A stretch of DNA of 64,000 nucleotides from Berberis thunbergii (GCA_003290165.1 QNQO01005760.1:62001-126000), one strand, 5' to 3'; shown: positions 23,289 through 38,200, counted from the first letter of the stretch. Notes: a model not told the origin generated them from the letters alone. Numbers and translations are program-made.

Positions 23289-26200
23289 TCACTTGATTGG
23301 TTACCTAAGTGCTGAAGGAGATGCTACAGCAACAACCGGAGCAAGAAGTGCTTCAGCTAAAATCTTATCATCTACACTTTGAACAGGTACCTGAAAAAAA
23401 TGAATAGTAATATGAAACAAAATACTAGCTTGTGTTAACTCCTTATTTTAATGCCTAAGGGTACTGAGTTCTATTTTCTCAGCAAGGAGTTGTTCAATGT
23501 CCAAAGCCACCAGTTTACCGCATCTATCTTTGGGAGGAGAGAGTTTAACCAAGTCTGAGACGTTTCCAAGCTCTCTACCAGTAGCTGATGAACTCTGAAT
23601 AGTTGTTTGAAGTATGTGTGAGGGATGAGGCGCATCTAACATTAGCAAGGCGAGGCGCTACAACAGCGAAGCTTTTATTTAAAGGGTGAAATAGCAGCTC
23701 TCACACTGACTAAGGTATGCTCCTGTGGCGCGCTTTGAAGAAAAAAAATGAGATTTCAGAATTGGAAGAGCCACTGCGACCCCCGACAACATAGCAGTGA
23801 GTTACATCTACAAAACATATTGGGATGTTTGGGGTGGTGGAAGAAATAACTGATTAGTCCTACTGTAGGCATTACTCAAGGGAGCCTTGTTTATCACAAT
23901 TGACAAGACCCCAAATAAAATGATTTAACCAACAGCCTTTGCATTTATATAATATCACTCAAAGCTTAGTTAGATAATTCCATTGGGAGATTAGAAAAAA
24001 CTTGCGATAGAGACAACTAGATCACGTGTGAGATTTGAATCTTGAAAACATGTATTTTATCCATTGTTATATATCTCAAACTCATTTAGAGCACATGTTT
24101 GAGCATGAGTAAATTGTTTTGGCTGCATGTCGGATTCTAAGTGTGCATGCGAGTTTAATTAATTAATTACGAATTTTTTTTTAGAAAACATGTTGAGAAC
24201 ACACTTATACGAGAAAATTTCGTCAAGTAGCTCACTTAGAAAATATTGGAAAATCTTGAAGTGCTTAGTGAAAGTCTTACAAAATTGTAGGACTAAAATA
24301 TAAATATGGAATATGATTGCCACCTCATGCTATTTAAACAACACATAGCAATAAGTCCCTTACCTCCATCCTTTTGATTTTACAAGCAAAGAGCTCCCAA
24401 AGTGAAAGATTTACAGCAGATTTTCTTGAAGAAACTTGGTTGAGTTTGGAAGGGATCCTCAATTATGTACTTGTTTATTCTTGAATTTTGAACTATAACC
24501 TTTTCTTAAGGTATGAGTTAGGTTTGATGTTGTGTAAGATAGATAAATCAGGATTTGATGTTGTTTAAGGTCGGGAAAATTAGGGTTATCATGTTGTTTA
24601 GAATGGTAGATGTTATATTATCATCCCACATTCCAAACTGTTACAGTGTGTATATAGCTGGCAATTAGGCTGTCAATTAGAGATTCTAATTGATATAGTT
24701 TCCTAGTATAGATACAATAGTTTGTATATAAATAAATACATGTAATTCTTTCAATGTAAATATCAATATAGAGTATTCTCTTAATCTCTTAACATGGTAT
24801 CAGAGCTTAGGGTTTGAGATTGAGATTCGAAGTTTGAAGTTAGGGCTTAATATTCGAAGTTTGAAATTTGAAGTTTGGTTCTCACCGCAGTTCGAACTCC
24901 CATACCACCGATCGACCCTCACAAGCGTTGATCTATCTTCCCAGACGTCGTTCAAAGCCGTTCGACCCTCCCCGCAACCGATCGACCCTCACAGGAGTCG
25001 ATCGCTCTTCCCAGGCGTCGTTCGAAGCTGTCTGACCTTCCCAGGCGTCGATCATTCTTCCTAGGCGTCGTTCGACTCTCCAGCCACCGATCGAAGTCGA
25101 TCGACCCTTCCGACCGTCGTTCAATCCTCACCAGGTCGATCGATCTTCTGCTTTTCTGACTTTTCAAGCCTTTCTGCGTCTGCGTCTTGTGTGATCGAAA
25201 CCCATTAATCCCTGAGTTCCCTGATTTTCCTTGATTTGGGAGAGATTTTGCACGATTTCTGAAAACCCCATTTGTCAAATTTGTTTTTAGCGTTTTTTTA
25301 ATTCCGAGTTCTGACCTATTTGACCTGTTATGGCTGAGACAAAGTCAGTGGTTCCGGTGATGTCTAAAATCACGGATCATAAGTTGAATGGTTTGAATTA
25401 TCTGGACTGGAGTAAGACTGTTCGGCTTTATTTACGAAGTATTGACAAAGATGACCATTTGACTAATGATCCTCATGAGGATTCGCGGCAGATGCGACTC
25501 AGAGAAGATGCTCGCTTGTTCTTTCAGATTTGGAATTCTATTGATAGTGAGGTAATTGGCTTGATCAATCACTGTGAATTTGTTAAAGAACTAATGGATT
25601 ATTTGGATTTTTTGTACTCTGGGAAAGGGAATCTCTCTCGCATGTATGAGGTTTGCCGAGCATTCTATCGTGTGGAAAAACAAGATCAGTCCCTTCACTA
25701 CTTTATGGCGTTTAAGAAAACGTATGAGGAACTTAATATGTTGCTGCCATTTAGCCCTGATGTGAAGGTTCAACAACGTCAACGGGAGCAAATGGCTATC
25801 ATGAGTTTTCTAGCAGGGCTTTTTCCTGAATTTGATTCTGCTAAGGCACAAGTTCTTTCTGGGTCTGATATCTCCTCTTTACACGATGTCTTTAGTTGTG
25901 TTCTCCGCACCGAGATTACTCCACCTGTTTCGCTTAGTGGTGCTTTGGTAAGTCAAAATAACAGCTATGCACCTGGGAGACCGTCTAATCACAGTGGACA
26001 CAAAGGAGGCAGCTCCCAAGGGTTTGAAACTCGCACGCCGGATTCTGAAAGTATTATTTGCAACTATTGTCGTAAGCCGAGCCATACCAAGTTTGACTGT
26101 AGAAAGCTACAGTTTAAAAATCGGTAAAAACACTCAGCTCATGTTGTGGTCACTATTGATGCCTCTGACAAATCGGTCATTATCTCTACTGATGAATTTG

Positions 26201-29200
26201 TCAGATTCTCAAAGTATCAGGAATCACTAAAGTTTTCATCTCCTTCTGTCACCGCTATTGTCTTCTTTCATCATCCTCCAAATGGGTCATTGATTATGGT
26301 GCCACAGATCATATGACAGGTAATTCTAGTCTATTTTCTTCTTTTCAATCCTATGCTTCTACTTCTATCGTCACTTTAGCCAATGGGTCACCATCTTGTG
26401 TTTGTGAGTCTGGCACCATCAACCCTACCCCCCCGCTATCTCTGCCATTTGTTTTACATTTACCTGATTTATCCTTTAATTTGCTTTCTGTAAGCCAGCT
26501 TACTCGTAAACTTAACTGTTGTGTCTCATTTTATCCTGATCATTGTTTATTTCAGGATCTTATGACGACGAAGATTATTGGTAAAAGACATGAGTCTAGA
26601 TGCCTTTACATTCTTGATACATCGGTACCGAGTTCTATTGCTTGCTCCAGTGTCACGTCTCCTTTCGAGGCTCATTGCAAGTTGGGGCATCCATCTCTCC
26701 CTCTACTCAAAAAGTTTTATCCTCAATATAATAAAGTGTCTTCATTAAATTGTGAGTCATGTCAGTTTGCAAAACATCATCGCCTTAGTTCGAGCCCTAG
26801 AGTCCATAAACGTGCTAGTGTTCCTTTTGAATTAGTTCATTCTGATGTTTGGGGTCCTTATCCTATTTTGTCTAAACCTGGATTTAGGTATTTTGTTACA
26901 TTTGTGGATGATTATTCCTGTGTAACTTGGTTATATCTAATGAAACGTCGTTCTGAGTTGTTTTCTCTGTTTTGTGCGTTTTGTGCTGAAATTAAAACTT
27001 AATTTAATGTCTCAATTCATACTTTGCGAAGTGATAACGCCAGAGAATATACTCAAGCTTTATTTCAGTCTTATATAACTCAGAATGACATCCTTCATGA
27101 AACTTCGTGTGTTGATACTCCATCCCAAAATGGTGTGGCAGAACGTAAAAACAAACATCTTTTTGAAACGGCATGGGCTCTCTTATTTCAAATGAATATT
27201 CCTAAACCTTTTTGAGCCGATGCAGTGTCTACCGCATGTTTTCTCATTAATCGCATGCCATCCTCTGTTCTTCATGGTGAGATACCTTACAAAATCTTTT
27301 TTCCCAATAAGCCATTGTTTCCTGTTGACCCGAAAATATTTGGTAGCACTTGTTTTGTTCGGGATGTTCCTCAGCATGTCACTAAATTAGATCCCAAGTT
27401 TTTGAAATGTGTCTTCCTCGGTTATTCTCGTCTTCAGAAGGGTTATAGGTGTTATTGTCCCAATCTTAACAAATATCTAGTCTCAATTGATGTTACCTTT
27501 CTGGAAGACACGCCTTATTTCTCGTCTTTATTCGTTCTCACTCGCCAGGGGGAGGATGATGATTTGTTAGTCTATTCGATCACATCCTCTACACCCGTCT
27601 CGGCACCAGCACCTGTCTCGACACCTGTTTCGGCACCAGCACCTGTCCCGGAACCAGCTCCTGTCAAGCCTCCTATTATTCAGGTGTATTCCAGGCATCC
27701 ACCTATTGATTCATGTTCTGCACCTGCTCCTTCGTCATCAGATCCAGTCCCGAGCGATGATCTTCCTATTGCATTACGCAAAGGTAAACGCCAGTGTGCT
27801 TATCCTATTTCTTCTTTTGTTTCTTATAATAACTTGTCGTCTTCCTCTTGTTCTTTTATTGCTTTCCTTGATTCTATCTCTCTTCCTAAAATTGTTCGTG
27901 AAGTCATATCTCATCCTGGTTGGCATAATGCAATGATAGAGGAGATGAATGCTTTAGATGACAATGGCCTTTACATCAGCTTGATATCAAGAATGTTTTT
28001 GTTCATGGCGATCTTCAGGAGGAGGTGTATATGGCGCAACCTCCTAGTTTTGTTGCTCAGGTGGAGTCAGGGCGAGCTTGTCGTCTTCGCAAATCTTTAT
28101 ATAACATAATCCTCGTGCTTGGTTTGGAAATTAGTCAGGCTGTTGAGAAATTTGGTATGAAGAAAACAAGTTTGACTACTCTGTATTCTACAAACGATCC
28201 TCAGCTGGTATCATTCTGTTAGTTGTGTATGTGGATGACATTGTAATTACTGGAAATGATACTAGAGGAATCTCATCCCTTAAATCTTTCATTCATACTC
28301 AATTTCACACTAAGGATTTGGGGGTGTTAAAGTATTTCTTGGGAGTTGAAGTCACTCAGAGTAAACAAGGTATATTTTTATCTCAGAGAAAATATGTCCT
28401 TGACTGATTAACTGAGACAGGAAAATTGGGAGCAAAACCTTGTAGTGCTCCAATGACTCCAACTTTACACTTTACAGAAGAGGGGAACCATTTGAAGATC
28501 CAGGAAGATATCGAAGGTTGGTTGGAAAGTTGAATTACCTTACCGTGACTCATCCAGATATTGCATACTCAGTCAGTGTTGTCAGTCAGTTTATGTCATC
28601 CCCAACAATTCATCATTCGACAGCGTTAAAGCAAATTTTGTGTTACTTGAAAAGAGCACCAGGACGAGGTATCGTGTACAAAAATCATGGGCACATTCAT
28701 ATTGAATGTTTTTCAGATGCAGATTGGGCAGGTTCCAAAATGGATAGACGATCCACTTCAGGTTATTGTATCTTTGTTGGAGGGAATTTGGTTTCATGGA
28801 AAAATAAGAAGCAAAGCGTTGTGTCACGATCCAGTGCAGAGTCTGAATATAGGGCTATGGCACAGTCTGTAAGTGAGATAATGTGGATATATCAGCTCTT
28901 GACTGAAGTAGAACTTAAAACTACAGTACCAACGAAATTGTGGTGTGATAACCAAGCTGTTCTTTATACTGCATCTAATCCTGTGTTTCATGAACGGACT
29001 ATGCACATTGAAATTGATTGTCATTTTATTCATGAGAAAATTCAACAAAGCTCGATTTCTACAGGTTATGTGAAAACTGGAGAACTAGGGGACATATTCA
29101 CGAAAGCTTTAAATAGAGTTCAGGTTTACTATCTTTGTAACAAGCTGGGCATGATTAACATTTATGCTCCAGTTTGAGGGAGAGTGTTACAGTGTGTATA

Positions 29201-32200
29201 TAGCTGGCAATTAGGTTGTCAATTAGAGATTCTAATTGATATAGTTTCCTAGTATATATACAATAGTTTGTATACAAATACATGTAATTCTTTCAATGTA
29301 AATATCAATATAGAGTATTCTCTTAATCTCTTAACACAAACGTTAAAAGCGAAATGGTGATTAGTGTGTGTATGTTTGTAGCATTGAAATTTGAAATATA
29401 AATTATGTTAATTGTTTTCTCTTGTATGACTTTATAATACTCACTAAGCTTGTGGATAGCTCACCCATCTCATGATTCTATTTTCAGGTCTTCAGCTAGA
29501 GGTGGTCCACTGTACAACTAGTATTTTTTAAAAGGGTCAATTTTTTGTATGTTTTGTATAAATGTTGTGAGTTGTAAATTAGGAAAATCTTCCCTTTGTT
29601 TTTGGATCAAAACTGATGTTGTGAGCAAGTGTTGCATCTCATGGAAATAGTGTAATTTCATTTTTTAGATGTTATTTTCAAATCATATTGATTGAAGTTT
29701 TGTTGTTGCTATCACGTCACATTCTGGATGTGGGTCCACTCGACCATCGAGAATGAGGCGTGACAATTTTGGTATTAGAGCTAGAGTGCTAGATTCTATA
29801 GACTGATCGAGTCAAGTTATACTAGTGGACCTTAGAGTATTTATTAGTTTATTAGTCTAGATATCAGGTTTTGCATGGAATTGCATATTTGTCTTACCAA
29901 ATTTTATTGGCAGATATTCTTAATTGATTGAATTGAGCTCTATACGAATGATCGTTTGTTTCTAATATGGAAGGAGAACAAGTTATTGAATAACCAAATG
30001 ATGATTGAATTAGGCGGTTGGAGGATGCACTAACAAGGTTGGCAGATAATCAGGCTATATTCTTTGAATTGCAGAGTACCCAACCATTTGCACCTGTAGC
30101 ACCACCTAGAGCCCCAGTCCCAGTAGTTGCACCTACTAAGGTAGGCGTGTTGATTGAAAAATTTTAAATGATAAATCCATCTAAATTTACAGGAACATGC
30201 CAAGAAGTTGAAGCGGAGAATTGAATAAAGAGGATTAAACAGATATTTGATGTCATGGAGGTGAAAGAGGAACAAAAAGTGAAGTTGGTTACTTTTATGT
30301 TTAATAGTGAGGCACTTCATTGGTGGGAGGCCACTGAAAGGTCATTAACTATTCCATCAAATGATGCCTCAGCTCTAGTAATCTTTCCTACGGTAACATG
30401 GGTACAGTTTCTTAAGGCTTTTAATGAGAAGTACTTTTCTGTTTCATATCAATGTGAAATGCACAAGGAATTTGTACTACTAAAGCAGGAAAAAATGTTT
30501 GTTTCAGAATATGAAGCAACGTTTCATGCTCTGTCTCGTTTTGCATCTAAGTTAGTAGACACGGAGCAAAGTAAATGTGAAAAGTTCGAGATGGGGCTAA
30601 AATTTTATATTAGACAACGAATTTCTATCTTCCAGTGTGACAAGTTTGTATAGTTGATTGATAAGGCGAAGGTAGTTGAAAGCGATGTGCAAGAAAAAGG
30701 TGAAAAGATGGAAAATTTTAAGAAGGCGCGCTCTTAACACTTGACCGTCAACAACTTCTAAATTTGCAAGTGGGAAATGGCAGGGTACCCAATCAAATAG
30801 AATGTCTATTCCACAACAGGTGAGACATCCGTCAGATAAAGGGCATGGTTCTTCTAGTTAGAAAATAAACTTTTCGGAACAACTATTTGAATCTCAAGGG
30901 AGAGGTTTTAATAATATTCGCGTTGAAAATGTGGTTTGTTATAACTGTAATCAGAAAGGGCATTATGCTAGAGATTGCACACAGCAAAGGACACATAAAC
31001 GTAAGTGTTTCGCTTGTGGACAACAAGGTCACTTAAAATGGGCATGTCCAGAAAATAAAGCTCAAGCATCATCAGTTGGGAATTGCACCTGTTGGAGGAA
31101 GTTGTATGACTAGTACTTCTTGGGGTAGAGGTATTGGTTCCTCATCGAGAACAACAACTCAAGGTAGGGTTTTTGCAATGACACAGCAGAATGCCCAAGC
31201 TACTCCAGAGGTAGTAACAGGTGGGTAGAAATGTGCATGTTCTCATAGATCCTAGTTCTACACATTCAGTTATATCATTAGCATTTGCAATGTATATAGA
31301 TCAAATCCTTACTTCATTAAATCATATTATGTTCATATCTCCTCTTGTTGTTGAGGAAGTGACGACTCATATCATTTATAGTAATTGTATTCTCAAAGTA
31401 GGAGCAATGAATTATCAGTTGATTTATTGTCTTTGGATATACATGATTTTGATGTAATTCTGGGGATGGATTGGTTGTCTTCCTATCATGCGTCTATTGA
31501 TTATTTTCGCAAGGAAATCATGTTCCAAATATCAGGGGAATCACCATTTAGTTTCAGTAGGGAATGCAGTATTACTCCAGGTTGTTTTATTTTTTCTATG
31601 ATAGCAAGAAAATTATTGAGGAAATGATGTTAGGGTTACTTAGCACATATTGTAGACACTAAGACTAAGGGTATGCAGTTGGCAGAGACACTTGTTGTAT
31701 GTGAATTTCCTGATGTGTTTCCAATAAGTTGCCTAGTCTACTAGATAAGTTGCCTAGTCTACTAGTAGACAGAGATATTGAGTTTACTATTGAATTGGTT
31801 TCGGGTACACAGACTATTTCCATTGCACCTTATCGGATGGCTCTTTTGGGATTAAAGAAATAAAAAATTCAACTACAATATTTGCTTGATAGGGGATTTA
31901 TCAGGCCTAGTGTTTCACCATGGGGAGCTCCAATAATATTTGTAAAAAAGAAAGATGACACTATGAGGTTGTGTAATGATTATCAACAACTCAATAGGGT
32001 GATTGTTAGAAACAAGTATCTCTTACCTCGTATCGATGATTTGTTTGATGACTTACAAGGAGCCAAAATGTTCTCAAAGATTGATCTTAGATCTGGATAC
32101 CATCAGTACAAAGTTAAAGATAGTGATGTTCCTAAGACTGTTTTTCATACGAGATATGGCCATTATGAGTTCTTGGTAATGCATTTTGGTCTAACTAATG

Positions 32201-35200
32201 CTCCCGCCACTTTCATGGACTTGATGAATCGAGCATTTCAAGCTTATCTTGATTCCTTTGTGATAGTGTTCATCGATGATATTTTAATTTATTCACAAAG
32301 TGAAGAGCAACATACGGAATATTTGTCCATTGTATTGCAGACTTTGAGAAAAGAGCAATTATATGGTAAGCTAAGTAAATTTGATTTTTGGCTAGATGGA
32401 GTTGTTTTCTTGGGACATGTAATTTCAGGAGATGGCATTTTTGTTAACCATCTGTATCTGCACCCAAATCCTCTTGCAGCACCCCAAAACTATTGGTTAG
32501 CGCTAACTCCACCCCATGACTATTCTTCATGCCACTGACCCCCCCCCCCCCCCCCCCCCCATGAGGAGTATCTATTGAGTCATCCGAATCAGAATCTGCC
32601 ATATCAATGCCTTGCCCTTCGTTTATGATTACTCCCTTGTTAGCGGTAATAGTGGCATCGAAGGTCACTTTCCTCTTTCGTTTTTCTTCTAATACAAACT
32701 TATCCTTATATGGAACGAAACCTCATTTTTTTTTTGGTGTTGTGGACTCTACCTTATCACTTTCCTTAGGAAGTTGAGATTCTGTATGAGTTTGACCCTT
32801 TTTAGGAAACTTTCCAACTTTCAAAATTTCTTAGTGATCTTTCACTCTTTCACGGATTTCCTACTATCCGAGGACTCTTCCTTGGGAGTGGCTTGCCCCT
32901 CGTCTTCTCTTGCACGATGAGCTTTCATGGCCTTGAAGCTTACATGTCGTACAAAAGAGAGGTTTGTACTGATACACAACCTCTTGAGTCCAAGAGTTAA
33001 CGCCGAGAACGTTCATTTGAAGAGTATTTTGCACTGCCTTCTTTTTATTCATTTCCACACAAATGCGTGCTACACTAGGGCTTAGAAGAGTAGCAATCGC
33101 CATATCCATTGCCAAGAACCTCCCAAGCGAATCACCAATTGACTTGAGCATGCTTGGGTGAAAGAAATTAAGCAGTAGATCCGGAAGTTTGATCCAAACC
33201 GGCGCATACGATGAGTCGGTCTTGTAATCAAAACCCAGATGCCATCTAAACAATCGAAACCAGAAGCCTTTGGTGTGGAATTTTTCCCTTGCTAGAGCTC
33301 GAGTAACACCCTCTTCATTGCTAAAACGTAATAGTAAATATTTAGAATCTATCACCCCCACAATGACTTCTCCCGGGATCTCCCAATGGAGGTTGATGTA
33401 ATCCCTATTCTCCTTAACTGATGGCCTCTTCCCTGCAAACTTCATAATTAGAGCATTAAAAACACTTGATCTTGTAAAATAAGTGGGGGAGTAGGTGATA
33501 TTCGTAACGCCATCCTCCATGGAGGCAGGGTATTCCGGAAAAAAAACTCCATCTTCTCTGATTTTGATCCAACAACAGAAGCAAAAGGAGGATGTTTTTG
33601 TTTCATGTATAAGAGTTTACACCCACGATCGAGGAGGATTCTGGATTGGTCTTGAGGCAGAAGCCGAAGTCAGAACAAACACGAGAAGGGTGTTGTTGTC
33701 TACAAGGATGGAGAACCCTCAGGCACCGATGGACCAACGCACATACAATTATCCTGCTTGCTTGCTGTAGAGAACATGGTTCTATATTCAGCTTCTGCAC
33801 AGGATCTGGCCACTGTTGCATGCTTCTTACTCTTCAAATTTCTAAGATGACTTCCCATGAACACACAGTCACCAATGGTGGACTTTCTATCTGAGGGGCT
33901 CGACTGACAAGGAGAGCCAATCTGCATCTAAGAATGTTGAAATAAAAAGTGATATGTTTGCTGCCAATCGAAAGACGTTCCAGAAAAAGGCCTTTGGACG
34001 AAAAATTCACCAAGTGCCATATTAACAATTGACGCGAATTTAGCTCTCATCACTGAGAAAATTGAAGTTGTTGTGAATTGAGAAAGGCCAACTAATGTTA
34101 TTGAAATTTGAAGCTTCTTGGGTCTAGTTAGGTATTATCATCGTTTTGACCAAAGTTTTTCTTCTGTATCTATGTCTTTGACACAGTTAACCAGGAAAGG
34201 GGTAAGGTTTGAATGGACAGATGAATGTGAACACAGTTTCGAAGAATTAAAGATCAAATTGGTCTCAGCACCCATCTTAGCCATTCCTTTTGAACACAGA
34301 AATTTCGTGGTTTATAGTGATGCATCTCTTCATGGTTTAGGATGTGTATTGATGCAGTATGGGAGGGTTATCACTTATGCATCCATACAATTGAAAACTC
34401 ATGAGCATAATTATCCTCCACATGACCTTGAATAGGCTGCTATTATCTTTGCATTGAAGATATGGAGACATTATCTTTATGGTGGGACGTTTGAAATTTA
34501 TACTGATCATATGAGTTTGAAATATATATTTGCACAGAAAAAACTGAATTTGAGACAGCGAAGATGGATGGAGTTGATTGAAGACTATGATTGGGCAATT
34601 CACTATCATCCAGGAAAAGCTAATGTAGTAGTTGATGCTCTGAGTAGAAAGTCGTCGAAAAATTTAGCACACATCCGAGCTATTCAAATGAACCTATTTG
34701 CGGATTTGAGATCTCTGAGAACAGTGAGAAATGACACAGCTTTATTGGCTACTTACTTTGAGACCAATGCTAGTTGAGACAATTCAAGAGGCTCAGAGTT
34801 CTGATCCAGAGCTACTTAAGATCAAGGATGAAGTGAAAAATGACTTTCAATCAGATTTTATTGTTAGAAATAACGGTAAACTAATGTTTGGGACTCAATT
34901 ATGTGTTCCGAATGATGATAATTTGAAAAGAGAAATTCTTGAGGAAGCTCATAGTTCAACTTATGCTATGCACCCAGGTAGTACCAAGATGTATCATGAT
35001 TTACATGAGCACTATTAGTGGATGGGAATGAAAAGAGAAATAGCCGAATTTGGGTCAAAATGTTTGATTTGCCAGCAAGTTAAGGCCGAGCACCAACACC
35101 CTGCAGGTTTACTACAACCTCTACCTATTCCTGAATGAAAATGTGAACATGTAATAATGGATTTTGTATTCGGTTTACCTCACACTCGAACAGGACATGA

Positions 35201-38200
35201 TTCTATTTGGGTGATAGTTGATATTTGGGTGATAGTTGACAGACTTCAGCTCATTTCATTCCAATAAAGACTACTTTCAGTCTTAGTAATTTGGCACAAA
35301 CTATGTTGATGAGATTGTTAGATTGCACGGTGCACCTGTTTCAATTGTTTCAGATAGAGATCCAAGATTTACATCTAAGTTCTGGCCTAGCTTAAAAGAA
35401 GTCATGGGAACTTCTTTGAAATTTAGTACTGCATTTCATCCTCAGACTGATGGGCAATCAGAACGTACTATTCAAACTCTTGAAGATATGTTACGAGCAT
35501 GTGTATTGGAATTTCAAGGCAATTAGGATGTCCACCCACCACTAATAAAATTTGCTTATAATAACAGCTATTAAGCTATTATTGATATGGTTCCTTATGA
35601 AGTTTTATATGGTAAACGATGTCGAACTCCTATGTGTTGAACTGAAGTTGGGGAAAGAAAATTGTTAGGCCCAGAGATCGTTCAAGCAACTACTGATAAG
35701 ATCAGGATGATTCAAGAAAAATTGAAGATAGCACAGAGCAAACAAAAGAGTTATGTTGATAATAGAATAAGGGGCTTAGTGTTTGACAAATATGATTTAG
35801 TTTTCTTAGAGCATCTCCATGGAAGGGTGTTATGAGATTCGGAAAGAAATGGAAGCTAAGTCCTCGATACATTGGACCATTTGAGATAACGAAACGTGTG
35901 TGTCTTATAGCTTATCGATTAGGGCTGAACAAAAAACCAATCAAACCGATTAAACCGATCAAAACCGAACTGATTGGTTAAATTCGGTTCGAATCGGTTT
36001 CAGTTTTAAAAAATTCAAAACCGAAGTGGTCGGTTCGATTTTCGGTTTCTATGTGATTTTAACCAACCAAATATATATAATAAATAATACATATTTTATA
36101 TAATATGTTTAAAATAGTCGATCGGTTCGATTTTATTTTGGTTTTAGTCGGTTCGGTTACGGTTTGCATAAATTAGAATTGGTTCGGTTTTGTTAATGGT
36201 TGGTTCGGTTTGAAATTTTTAAAACCGGCATAAGTCGGTTCGGTTCACAGTTTAGGTGAAAAACTGAACCGACGGTCGGTTTTCAACCCTATTATCGATT
36301 GGCGTTACCCCCGAGCTTGGCACTGCTTCATGATGATTTCCATGTTTCTATGCTCCGAAAGTATATACTAGACACATCACATGTGTTAACAAAACAACCT
36401 ATAGAATTGAAAAGAGATCTTTCATATGTTGAAGAACCGGTACAAATTTTAAATCAAAGAGAGCAAGTACTGCATAACAAAACCATTTCACTGGTTAAAG
36501 TATTGTGGCGTAGTCATTCAATTAAAGAAGCAATGTGAGAAAGTGAAAATAGTATGAGGAAGCAGTATCATCATTTATTTCAGTCAGGTAAGTAAATTTC
36601 GGGGACGAAATTCTAATTTGGAGGGAAGAATTGTGAAATTTGAATCTTGAAAACATGCATTTCATACATTGTTATATATCTCAAACTCATTTAAAGCACA
36701 AGTTTGAGAACGAGTAAATTGTTTTGACAGAATGTTGGGTTCAAAGAGTGCGTGCGAGTTTAATTGGTTGATTACGGATTTTTTTTTACAAAACATGTTG
36801 AGAACACACTTATACGAGAAAATTTCGTCAAGTAGCGCTCTTAGAAAATTTTGAGGTGCTTAGTGGAGTCTTACGAAATTTTAGGACTAAAACATAAATA
36901 TGATATATGACTGCCGCCTCATGTTATTTAAGTAACGCATGGCAATAAGTCTTTTACCTTCATCCTTTTGATTTTACAAGCAAAGAGCTCCCAAAGAGAT
37001 ACAACATATTCTCTTTTAGAAACTTGACTGAATTTGGAAGGGATCCTCAATTAGGTACTTGTTTATGCTTGAATTTTGAACTATAAGTTTTGCTTAAGGT
37101 ATAGGATAGATTTGATGTTGTGTAAGATCAGATAAATCATGGTTTCGTGTTGTTTAAGGTCATGGAAATTAGAATTATCATGTTGTTTAGGATCATATTA
37201 AGTAAGGTTTATGATATGGAGAATTGTATAGATGATTCGATGTTTATATGGTGTATATGCAAATTCGGACTGATTTGCACACTGTGTATGAAAATTGGTG
37301 TGATCTGCTATACACAACTTCGAAATCTACTTTGGAACACAACTGAAATTATTATGAAATTTATAGTGTAATATCAGATATAGCATATATAATGAGAGGT
37401 GGGGTTATGTTAGAAAGGGAGGGATCGTGTATGAGTTTTGTGCTTCACAAGGAAGCATGGTTACTCTTTTATCGTGTTCATACATTCATTTATTCCATGA
37501 GCTTGTGTTTTACATATTCTATAAGTAAATGTGTGATTCATATTGAGCTTAAGCCTATGTCATTTTATTTAGGTTCAGAAAAAGCTCCGACTACATCTCA
37601 AACACCTAAAGAGTAGAGTGCACATCGAGTAAGGCATCAGTTGGTTTAATGTGAATATAACTGTCATATTTTTTAGAACTAATATTCATTTCTTTGTTGT
37701 AGAATAAATTGTTATGTTGTCGTGGTTATTTAATATGTTATCGTCTCACATTTCAGATGTTAAAAGGGGAATGATTATTTATTATATTATCATCTCACAT
37801 TCCAAACGTTAAAAGTGGAATGGTAATGTTACATTATCGTCTCACATTCCAAATGTTAAAAGCAGAATGGTGATTAGAATGTGTATGTTTGTAACATTAA
37901 AATTTGAATTGTAGATTGTGTGAATCGTTTTCTCTTGTATGACTTTATAATACTCTCACCCATCACAATATTCTATTTTCAGGTCTTCAGCTAGAGGTGG
38001 TTCACTGTACAGCTAGTCTTTTAGAAGGGTCGAGTTTTGTATCTTATGTTTCCTTAGCTTGTATCAATAGCACATATGTTTTATGTAAATGTTGTGAGTT
38101 GTAAATTAGGAAAATCTTCCCTTTGTTTTTTAATCAAAATTGATGTTGTTTTGAACAAGTATTGCATCTCATGTAAATAGTGTAATTTCATTTTCTAGAT

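Larger units (their letters stand above)
24639..29336 (+). mobile_element. Copia LTR retrotransposon, 4.7 kb, defective
   Basis: LTRs 24639-24794 and 29185-29336 start TGTTACAGTG and end CTCTTAACA. A perfect 5-base target duplication CAAAC flanks it (24634-24638 and 29337-29341). The primer-binding site TGGTATCAGAGC abuts the 5' LTR and TTTGAGGGAGAG precedes the 3' LTR. Interior order is gag, protease, integrase, RT, RNase H, the Ty1/Copia order. The two LTRs differ at three bases and one 4-base indel, so insertion is fairly recent. The pol has stops and an RT deletion, so the copy cannot move by itself. Confidence 0.96.
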
